From an uncultured Faecalibacterium sp. (GTDB lineage: Bacteria > Bacillota > Clostridia > Oscillospirales > Ruminococcaceae): a DNA stretch of 10,270 bases. Location of the stretch: assembly GCA_934513205.1 (NCBI GenBank), contig CAKSWU010000040.1:1-10270 (forward strand). Direction: 5' to 3'. Position 1 is the first letter of the stretch. Each line of letters begins with the position of its first letter. Shown piece after piece: positions 4,432 through 10,270 of the stretch. The notes beneath the pieces are model-generated. The model ran no database searches. It saw only the letters and a program-made list of their open reading frames with translations, and was not told the DNA's origin. The translations under genes were made by a program, and so were the position numbers.

Positions 4432-7400
4432 TTATTTGTTGTGGTACAGGGTGGCGATATCCACCAGCGGGATGTTCTCCATGCTGTGCTCGCTGCGCAG
4501 GCAGTCCACCAGAGCGTTGGCGGTGTCCACTGCGGTGATGCAGGGAATGCTCAGCTCCACGGCCTTGCGGCGCAGGCGGACAGAATCGCGCCGGGGGTCG
4601 CGGCCCTTGGCGCTGGTGGAGAACACGTAGTCCACCAGACCGCTCTGCAGCAGGTCCACGATGTTGGGCGACTCGCCGGAGATGTTGCGCACCTCGTTGC
4701 AGGGCACCATGTGCTTGTTGAGCCATGCGCAGGTGCCGGAGGTGCCATAGAGCTTATAGCCCATGCTCTTCAGCTTCCACGCAATGTCCACGAACTCGGG
4801 CTTATCGCTGTCTTTCACAGTGAAGATGCAGCAGGAAGCCGGGCCGGGGGTCTTGAAGGTGTAGCCTGCACCGATGAGACCCTTCAGCAGGGCGTCGTGG
4901 TAGTTGGGGGCAATGCCCAGCACCTCGCCGGTAGACTTCATCTCGGGGCCGAACTGGGTATCCACGGCGTGCAGCTTTTCAAAGCTGAACACCGGCACCT
5001 TGACCGCCACATAGGGGGCGTTGGGGTGCAGACCGGTGCCGTAGCCCATATCCGTCAGCTTTTCGCCCAGACAGCAGCGGACCGCCAGATCCACCATGGG
5101 CACGCCGGTGACCTTGGAGATGTAGGGCACGGTACGGGAGGAGCGGGGGTTCACCTCGATGACGTACACCTTGCCATGGGACACCGCGTACTGCACGTTG
5201 ACCAGACCGGTGACATGCAGCTCACGGGCAAAGCGGCCGGTGTAGTCCACTATGGTGTCGATCTCTTCCTTGGTCAGATGCTGTGCCGGGTAGACGCAGA
5301 TGGAGTCGCCGGAATGCACGCCGGTGCGCTCCACCTGCTCCATGATGCCGGGGATCAGGTAGTTTTCGCCGTCGCAGATGGCGTCCACCTCACACTCGGT
5401 ACCCATGATGTACTTGTCCAGCAGCACCGGGTGGTCCATGTCCACATGCTCGGTGATGACGCCCATGTACTCGATGACGTCTGCCTTGGTGTAGGCCACG
5501 ATCATGTTCTGACCGCCCAGAACGTAGGAGGGGCGCATCAGCACCGGCAGACCGATCTCGTCGGCAGCGGCCAGCGCCTCGTCCAGATTGAACACGGTGC
5601 GGCCCGGCGCGCGGGGGATGCCGCAGCGCTCCAGCAGCTCGTCAAAGCGCTCGCGGTCCTCGGCCTCGTCGATGGCGTCCGCCGGGGTGCCCAGAATGGG
5701 CAGACCGATCTCGTCCATGTGCTTGGCCAGCTTGATGGCGGTCTGTCCGCCGAACTGCACCACGCAGGCATCCGGCTTTTCGGTGGCAATGATGTTGTCC
5801 ACGCTCTCCGGGTTCAGCGGGTCGAAGTACAGACGGTCGCCGGTATCAAAGTCGGTGGAGACGGTTTCGGGGTTGTTGTTGACCAGAATGGCTTCGCAGC
5901 CGTGCTTTTTCAGGGTCCACACGCAGTGCACCGAGCAGTAGTCGAACTCGATGCCCTGACCGATGCGGATAGGGCCGGAGCCAAAGACCAGCACCTTCTT
6001 TTTCTTCGGCTCACCCTTGGCGGCAGTTTCAGCCTCCTTGGCAGCAATGAACTCTGCAGCCTCGTTGTCGCCGTCGTAGGTGGAGTAGAAATAGGGGGTG
6101 TTCGCCGAGAACTCGGCAGCGCAGGTATCCACCATCTTGAAGCCGGCGCGGTAGTTCTCCACGGGCAGGGTGTCCACCTGAGCCAGACGCTTGATGGTCT
6201 TGTCCTGGAAGCCGTACTTCTTGGCAGTCTTGTACTGCTCCAGAGACAGCACGCCGTTGCACCGTGCCAGACCCTTTTCCAGATCTGCCAGATGCTGCAT
6301 CTTGTCCAGGAACCACCAGTCGATCTTGGTGATCTTGTAAATGGTCTCGTGGTCGATGCCGCGCTTGAGCGCCTCGTAGACACAGAACACACGCTCGGAA
6401 TCCTGAATGTGCATATGGGCCACGATCTCGTCATCGGTCAGCTCCTCAAAGGGCTTGTGGGTCAAAGTGTCCATGCCCAGCTCGATGGAGGAAACGGCCT
6501 TCATCATGGCGGCCTCGAAGCTGTTGCCGATGCTCATCACCTCGCCGGTAGCCATCATCTGGGTGCCCAGAGACTTGTCGGCGTAGACGAACTTATCAAA
6601 GGGCCACTTCGGGTACTTGACCACGATGTAGTCCAGCGCAGGCTCAAAGCAGGCGCAGGTCTTGCCGGTGACGTCGTTGGTGATCTCGTCCAGCGTGTAG
6701 CCGATGGCGATCTTGGTGGCAACCTTGGCAATGGGATAGCCGGTGGCCTTGGAAGCCAGTGCAGAAGAGCGGGACACACGGGGGTTGACCTCGATGACCG
6801 CATAATCAAAGCTGTCCGGCTTCAGGGCAAACTGGCAGTTGCAGCCGCCCTCGATGCCCAGCTCGGTGATGATATCCAGCGCAGCAGTGCGCAGCATCTG
6901 GTACTCGTGGTCGGTCAGGGTCTGGGAGGGAGCCACGACCACCGAGTCGCCGGTGTGGATGCCCACGGGGTCGAGGTTTTCCATGTTACACACGGTGATC
7001 ACGTTGCCCTTGTGGTCGCGCATGACCTCGTACTCGATCTCTTTCCAGCCGGCGATGCACTTTTCCACCAGGATCTGATGGATGGGGGAAAGGCGCAGGC
7101 CGTTGGTGCCGATCTCGATGAGCTTTTCGCGGGTCTCGCAGATGCCGCCGCCGGTGCCGCCCATGGTAAAGGCCGGGCGCACGATGACCGGGTAGCCGAT
7201 GCGGTCGGCGCAGGCCAGTGCGTCCTGCAGGGTCTCCACCACCTCAGAGGGGATGATGGGCTGGTGCAGCTTTTCCATGGTCTCCTTGAACAGCTCGCGG
7301 TCCTCGGCACGGTCGATGGTCTCGGGCTTGCAGGCCAGCAGACGGATGCCGGTGCGGTCCAGATAGCCGGAGCGGGCCAGCTCCATGGACAGGTTCAGGC

Positions 7401-7683
7401 CCATCTGGCCGCCGAGGTTGGGCAGCACGGAGTCCGGCTTTTCAATGTCCAGAATGCGCTCCACGACTTCCAGCGTCATGGGCTCGATATACACATGGTC
7501 GGCCACGTCCGGGTCGGTCATGATGGTTGCGGGGTTGGAGTTGAGCAGAACGGTCTCGATGCCCTCTGCCTTCAGGGCGCGGCAGGCCTGCGTACCGGAG
7601 TAGTCGAACTCCGCAGCCTGACCAATGATGATGGGGCCGGAGCCAATGACCAGCACCTTCTTGATTCTAGGGTCCTTCGGCAT
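4432..7683 (-). CDS. carB: Carbamoyl-phosphate synthase large subunit
   Basis: A 1083-residue synthetase subunit. It uses ammonia passed from CarA, bicarbonate and two ATP to make carbamoyl phosphate for pyrimidine and arginine synthesis. The two homologous ATP-grasp halves are clear. The first starts with KKVLVIGSGPIIIGQAAEFD and has VIEVNPRVSRSSALASK near residue 298. The second starts with KKVLVFGSGPIRIGQGIEFD near 562 and has VIEVNPRSSRTVPYISK near 843. The oligomerisation region lies between them. A C-terminal MGS-like allosteric domain covers about 945-1083. Length is close to the E. coli enzyme (1073). The join between halves carries a charged segment (AAKEAETAAKGEPKKKK) longer than in E. 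coli. The ATG follows the carA stop after 1 nt, with AAGGAGG lying inside the carA 3' end, so the subunits are probably made by coupled translation. Confidence 0.98.
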   Translation of the reverse strand: MPKDPRIKKVLVIGSGPIIIGQAAEFDYSGTQACRALKAEGIETVLLNSNPATIMTDPDVADHVYIEPMTLEVVERILDIEKPDSVLPNLGGQMGLNLSMELARSGYLDRTGIRLLACKPETIDRAEDRELFKETMEKLHQPIIPSEVVETLQDALACADRIGYPVIVRPAFTMGGTGGGICETREKLIEIGTNGLRLSPIHQILVEKCIAGWKEIEYEVMRDHKGNVITVCNMENLDPVGIHTGDSVVVAPSQTLTDHEYQMLRTAALDIITELGIEGGCNCQFALKPDSFDYAVIEVNPRVSRSSALASKATGYPIAKVATKIAIGYTLDEITNDVTGKTCACFEPALDYIVVKYPKWPFDKFVYADKSLGTQMMATGEVMSIGNSFEAAMMKAVSSIELGMDTLTHKPFEELTDDEIVAHMHIQDSERVFCVYEALKRGIDHETIYKITKIDWWFLDKMQHLADLEKGLARCNGVLSLEQYKTAKKYGFQDKTIKRLAQVDTLPVENYRAGFKMVDTCAAEFSANTPYFYSTYDGDNEAAEFIAAKEAETAAKGEPKKKKVLVFGSGPIRIGQGIEFDYCSVHCVWTLKKHGCEAILVNNNPETVSTDFDTGDRLYFDPLNPESVDNIIATEKPDACVVQFGGQTAIKLAKHMDEIGLPILGTPADAIDEAEDRERFDELLERCGIPRAPGRTVFNLDEALAAADEIGLPVLMRPSYVLGGQNMIVAYTKADVIEYMGVITEHVDMDHPVLLDKYIMGTECEVDAICDGENYLIPGIMEQVERTGVHSGDSICVYPAQHLTKEEIDTIVDYTGRFARELHVTGLVNVQYAVSHGKVYVIEVNPRSSRTVPYISKVTGVPMVDLAVRCCLGEKLTDMGYGTGLHPNAPYVAVKVPVFSFEKLHAVDTQFGPEMKSTGEVLGIAPNYHDALLKGLIGAGYTFKTPGPASCCIFTVKDSDKPEFVDIAWKLKSMGYKLYGTSGTCAWLNKHMVPCNEVRNISGESPNIVDLLQSGLVDYVFSTSAKGRDPRRDSVRLRRKAVELSIPCITAVDTANALVDCLRSEHSMENIPLVDIATLYHNK

Positions 7684-7684
7684 T

Positions 7685-8794
7685 TCAGCGTGCCTCCTTT
7701 TTTGCTGCTTTGACGTTGTTCAGGAAGCGGTCGAACAGAAACTCGGTATCCTTGGGGCCGCCGTTTGCTTCCGGGTGGAACTGCACGGTGAAGCAGTTCC
7801 ACTTCTTGTACTTGATGCCCTCACAGGTGCCGTCGTTGGCGTTCACCTGTGCCACCTCGCCCATCTCGGCGGGCAGCTCGTCGCCCACCACAGCGTAGCC
7901 GTGGTTCTGGCTGGTGATGAAGGTGCGGCCGGACTCAAAGTCGGTCACAGGCTGGTTGGCACCGCGGTGACCGTACTTCAGCTTCATGGTCTTGGCACCC
8001 GCTGCCAGTGCGGACAGCTGGTGACCCAGACAGATGCCGAAGGTGGGGATGTTCAGTGCAAAGATCTGCTTGAGGTTCTCGATGACCTCCACCGGCTCGG
8101 CGGGGTCGCCGGGGCCGTTGGACAGCATGATGCCGTCCGGGGTCAGAGCTTTGATTTCCTCTGCCGTTGCAAAGGCGGGCATGACCGTCACCTTGCAGCC
8201 GCGCTTGACAAGGCAGCGCACGATGTTGCGCTTGCAGCCGTAGTGCATCAGCACGATATGGGTCTCGCCCTGCGGGTTGAACACCTCGGGGGCAGCGCAG
8301 GTCACGTTCTTCACCGCATCGGTGACGGCATAGGCGCGGATCTGAGCCAGCAGTTCCTCAGTCTGTGCCTTGTTTGCCGGGTCAGCGGGGTCAAAGGTGG
8401 TCAGGATGGCACCGTTCATCACGCCGCTCTCCCGGATGATACGGGTCAGGTGGCGGGTGTCGATGCCCTCAATGCCGATGGTGTTGTTCTTTTTCAAAAA
8501 GCTGTCCAGCGTCTCCTCACAGCGCCAGTTGGAGGGGGTGGTGCAGGCCTCGCGCACGATGTAGCCCTTTGCCCAGATGCGGTCGGACTCCATGTCGTCC
8601 TTATTCATGCCGTAGTTGCCGATGAGGGGGTAGGTCTGGGTGATGATCTGGCCGTAGTAGCTGGGGTCGGTCAGGGTCTCCTGAAAGCCCACCATGCCGG
8701 TGGCAAAGACCACCTCGCCCACGGTCACGCCCTGCGCGCCCACGGACTGCCCGGCAAAGACCATGCCGTTTGCCAAAAGAAGATATGCGTTCAT
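7685..8794 (-). CDS. carA: Carbamoyl-phosphate synthase small (glutaminase) subunit
   Basis: A 369-residue subunit that hydrolyses glutamine and channels ammonia to CarB. The N-terminal CarA domain (MNAYLLLANGMVFAGQSVGA) ends near residue 150. The class I glutamine amidotransferase domain follows. It has NGPGDP (226-231), the nucleophile elbow GICLGHQ with Cys255, and FHPEA with His340 and Glu342 completing the triad. I chose the ATG at 8794 because the family begins at this sequence and GAGG lies 7 nt upstream. The frame is open to 8827, but those extra 11 residues are not family-like. No clear promoter is seen in the 45 bp between the start and repeat copy C, so it is probably transcribed from the pyrE promoter. 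Confidence 0.97.
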   Translation of the reverse strand: MNAYLLLANGMVFAGQSVGAQGVTVGEVVFATGMVGFQETLTDPSYYGQIITQTYPLIGNYGMNKDDMESDRIWAKGYIVREACTTPSNWRCEETLDSFLKKNNTIGIEGIDTRHLTRIIRESGVMNGAILTTFDPADPANKAQTEELLAQIRAYAVTDAVKNVTCAAPEVFNPQGETHIVLMHYGCKRNIVRCLVKRGCKVTVMPAFATAEEIKALTPDGIMLSNGPGDPAEPVEVIENLKQIFALNIPTFGICLGHQLSALAAGAKTMKLKYGHRGANQPVTDFESGRTFITSQNHGYAVVGDELPAEMGEVAQVNANDGTCEGIKYKKWNCFTVQFHPEANGGPKDTEFLFDRFLNNVKAAKKEAR

Positions 8795-8839
8795 AGTTTT
8801 CCTCGTTTCAACGCAGAATGTTGTCATATTTTCAGCGTC

Positions 8840-8976
8840 CTCGCCCTCTCCGTCAGCGCTGACGCGCTGCCACCTCCCCCAAAGTGGGAGGCCTTGGCAG
8901 TCCCCGCAAAGTCTACGGTTTCGCCAGAGGCTCTCCCTTTGGGAGAGCTGGACGCGAAGCGGCCTGAGAGGGCGAG
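8840..8976 (-). repeat. Branched palindromic repeat, copy C
   Basis: The outer stem is perfect over 11 bp (CTCGCCCTCTC at 8840-8850, GAGAGGGCGAG at 8966-8976). Inside are the palindrome CGTCAGC/GCTGACG (8851-8864), a CCTCCC/GGGAGG hairpin (8873-8892), a longer linker than in A and B (8893-8928), a perfect 8-bp hairpin GCTCTCCC/GGGAGAGC (8930-8948) and a small CGC-GAA-GCG hairpin (8953-8961). The copy begins 5 nt after the pyrE stop and ends 45 nt before carA. No T-run follows on the minus strand, so read-through from pyrE into carAB is expected. Confidence 0.88.
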
Positions 8977-8981
8977 CTCTA

Positions 8982-9575
8982 TTACAGGGTCTGCTTTGCT
9001 TCCTGCTTCATCTTGCGGCTGCCCAGATGCACCAGCGGCAGCTTGCCCTCCTTGCAGATGGGGCACTCTTCGGGTGCGTAGTTGGGCAGGTCCAGCTTGA
9101 GGGCGCTTGCCACGATGGGAATGGGAGACGGAGCCTCGGGCTTGGTGCGGTCCACCACGCAGGTGATGCCCACGCAGATGCCGCCGTTCTCCTCGATGAC
9201 CCGCTTGGTCTCCAGAGAGGAGATGCCGGTGGTGACCACATCCTCGGCGATGAGGCACTTCTCACCCGGGTGGATGGCAAAGCGCTTCAGGGTCATCACA
9301 TTGTCCACGCGCTCGGTGAAGATGGCGCGCTTGCCGGTCTGGCGAGCCAGCTCGTAGGCATAGACGATGCCGCCCATCGCGGGGCCGACGATGACGTCCA
9401 CATCCATTTCCTTGACCTTATCTGCCACGATCTTCATCACCTCGGCGCAGCGGTCGGGGTACTGCTGCAGATAGGCCATCTGGCAGTATGCGCTGGAATG
9501 GCGGCCGGAGGACAGCAGGAAATGACCCTCCAGAAATGCGTCACAGCTCTTCAGAATTTCAAGTGCTTCACTCAT
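8982..9575 (-). CDS. pyrE: Orotate phosphoribosyltransferase
   Basis: A 197-residue enzyme that joins orotate and PRPP to give orotidine 5'-phosphate, the fifth step of UMP synthesis. The PRPP-binding motif CLIAEDVVTTGIS (residues 107-119) holds the adjacent acidic pair Glu111-Asp112 and the TTG loop. GHFLLSSGRHSSAYCQ (18-32) and VGPAMGGIVYAYELA (63-77) are further family signatures. The C-terminal extension with CPICKEGKLPLVHLG (171-185) is typical of the Thermus-like PyrE branch rather than the E. coli type. The two cysteines might bind metal, but this is unproven. The GAGGGAG ribosome binding site precedes the ATG, and a consensus-like promoter lies 47-75 bp upstream. It is followed after repeat copy C by carA. 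Confidence 0.95.
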   Translation of the reverse strand: MSEALEILKSCDAFLEGHFLLSSGRHSSAYCQMAYLQQYPDRCAEVMKIVADKVKEMDVDVIVGPAMGGIVYAYELARQTGKRAIFTERVDNVMTLKRFAIHPGEKCLIAEDVVTTGISSLETKRVIEENGGICVGITCVVDRTKPEAPSPIPIVASALKLDLPNYAPEECPICKEGKLPLVHLGSRKMKQEAKQTL

Positions 9576-9621
9576 TGTACTTCTCCCTCTCTTTTCAGTG
9601 GTGTATATTCCTTTGGGTGGT

Positions 9622-9650
9622 ATTGTACCACGCTTTTATGTTGTTTGCAA
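9622..9650 (-). promoter_or_regulatory. Promoter of pyrE (likely pyrE-carA-carB) with overlapping operator-like dyad
   Basis: On the minus strand, -35 TTGCAA (9645-9650), a 17-bp spacer and -10 TACAAT (9622-9627) preceded by TGG form a good sigma-A promoter. A perfect dyad GTGGTA, 3 nt, TACCAC (9617-9631) is centred on the -10, so a protein bound there would block polymerase. The start would be near 9615, leaving a 40-nt leader too short for a PyrR-type attenuator. Confidence 0.8.
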
Positions 9651-9671
9651 ATTTATGCGTTAAATTTTATT

Positions 9672-9683
9672 TTATGCGCATAA
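9672..9683. promoter_or_regulatory. Palindrome TTATGCGCATAA upstream of pyrE
   Basis: A perfect 12-bp palindrome lies about 20 bp upstream of the pyrE -35 box. A half-like copy TTATGCG occurs 19 bp away at 9653-9659. The position fits an activator or repressor site. No regulator is identified. Confidence 0.4.
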
Positions 9684-9696
9684 TTGTAGCTATTTT

Positions 9697-9710
9697 ATGG
9701 ATATATCCAT
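9697..9710. repeat. Palindrome ATGGATATATCCAT after pyrD
   Basis: A perfect 14-bp AT-rich palindrome starts 2 nt after the pyrD stop codon. On the minus strand it lacks a T-run, so it is a weak terminator candidate at best. It could equally be a protein site in the pyrE upstream region. Confidence 0.4.
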
Positions 9711-9712
9711 TT

Positions 9713-10270
9713 TTATTCTGCATGACGGGCACAGCCGCGGATCTCATCCAGCGTTTTCACGCCGTTCTTGTCCATCCATGCTGCCATCTCGTCGGCAACG
9801 GTCTCCATCGCGCGGGGATTTGCAAAGTTTGCCGCGCCCACCTGCACTGCAGCGGCACCTGCCATGATGAACTCCAGTGCATCACGGCCTGTGGCGATGC
9901 CGCCCAGACCCACCACCGGGATGTTCACGGCACCCACTGCCTGCCAGACCATGCGCAGAGCAATGGGGCGCACCGCCGGGCCGGACAGACCCGCAAAGAT
10001 GTTGTTGAACACCGGGCGGCGTTTTTCCAGGTCAATGGCGCAGGCCTGAAAGGTGTTGGTCAGGCTGATGGCGTCCGCACCGGCGGCTTCCACCGCCTTG
10101 CACATCTCGGGGATGTTCTCGGCCTGCGGGCTCAGCTTGACCATCAGGGGCTTTTTGCAGGCCGCGCGCACCATGCGCACCACCTCGCCGGCTGCCTCGG
10201 CCTTGACGCCGTAGGCCATGCCGCCCACCTTGACGTTGGGGCAGGAGATGTTCAGCTCCACGATGTCCAC
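9713..10270 (-). CDS. pyrD: Dihydroorotate dehydrogenase, catalytic subunit (3' part only)
   Basis: The C-terminal 185 residues of a class 1 dihydroorotate dehydrogenase; the 5' part lies outside the right edge. The enzyme oxidises dihydroorotate to orotate with FMN. Visible signatures are ELNISCPNV near the cut end, with the catalytic-base cysteine of class 1 enzymes, VKLSP, SLTNT, FAGLSGPAVRPIAL (FMN phosphate region) and VVGLGGIATGRDALEF. The family is about 300 residues long, so roughly 115 are missing. The sequence resembles the class 1B catalytic subunit, which works with the iron-sulfur flavoprotein PyrK. A pyrK gene upstream is expected but not seen. The first codon in view is GTG, an internal valine rather than a start. 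The TAA stop at 9713 is followed by the pyrE promoter region. Confidence 0.95.
   Translation of the reverse strand: MDIVELNISCPNVKVGGMAYGVKAEAAGEVVRMVRAACKKPLMVKLSPQAENIPEMCKAVEAAGADAISLTNTFQACAIDLEKRRPVFNNIFAGLSGPAVRPIALRMVWQAVGAVNIPVVGLGGIATGRDALEFIMAGAAAVQVGAANFANPRAMETVADEMAAWMDKNGVKTLDEIRGCARHAE

Noticed and set aside
4183..7713. Open frame of 1176 codons on the plus strand, antisense to carB
   Set aside because: It mirrors carB almost exactly, has His/Gly/Val-rich low-complexity content and no family motifs. Strong codon bias in a GC-rich gene keeps the opposite frame free of stops.
8795..8827. N-terminal extension of CarA by 11 residues
   Set aside because: The family begins at MNAYLLLANG, which has GAGG properly spaced before it.
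2348..8976. Reading the three repeats as a CRISPR array
   Set aside because: They are thousands of bases apart, about 110-140 bp long, divergent in sequence and not separated by uniform spacers. No cas gene is present.
7625..9100. Open frame of 491 codons on the plus strand, antisense to carA and part of pyrE
   Set aside because: Same antisense-shadow effect. It runs across repeat copy C and has no recognisable domain or ribosome binding site.

Overview
The window comes from a GC-rich Firmicute. Gene content, codon use and the style of the intergenic repeats suggest an anaerobic gut clostridium of the Oscillospiraceae/Ruminococcaceae (Faecalibacterium-like). That assignment is by recognition, not by a search. 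Every supportable gene is on the minus strand, so transcription runs from the right end of the window to the left end.

Reading in the direction of transcription: (1) The 3' part of pyrD enters at the right edge. It is followed by an AT-rich, palindrome-rich gap with a strong pyrE promoter, then pyrE, carA and carB. These four make or use orotate and carbamoyl phosphate for pyrimidine synthesis, and carAB also feeds arginine synthesis. A branched palindromic repeat lies between pyrE and carA, and no separate carA promoter is visible. A strong hairpin closes carB. (2) An HU-type nucleoid protein gene follows with its own extended -10 promoter, a leader hairpin, an upstream direct repeat and a good terminator. 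(3) A compact DEAD-box RNA helicase gene has its own promoter. (4) A three-gene operon with overlapping reading frames encodes a MerR-type regulator with two C-terminal membrane helices, a YbjQ-family protein and a CPBP intramembrane protease. Its promoter has the 19-bp spacer and central dyad typical of MerR targets. (5) The left ~385 bp hold no gene. They read as the promoter and leader region of an rRNA operon: tandem P1/P2 promoters, phased A-tracts and a boxA-like motif. The 16S gene should begin beyond position 1.

The most interesting element is a dispersed repeat of about 110-140 bp present three times (2348-2456, 3736-3854, 8840-8976). All copies have the same orientation and lie downstream of minus-strand genes. 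Each copy folds as an outer stem enclosing several hairpins. The outer and inner stem sequences differ between copies while pairing is largely kept, which suggests the fold is selected. The second point of interest is the membrane-anchored MerR encoded with an intramembrane protease under a MerR-type promoter, which could be a self-contained envelope-signal circuit.
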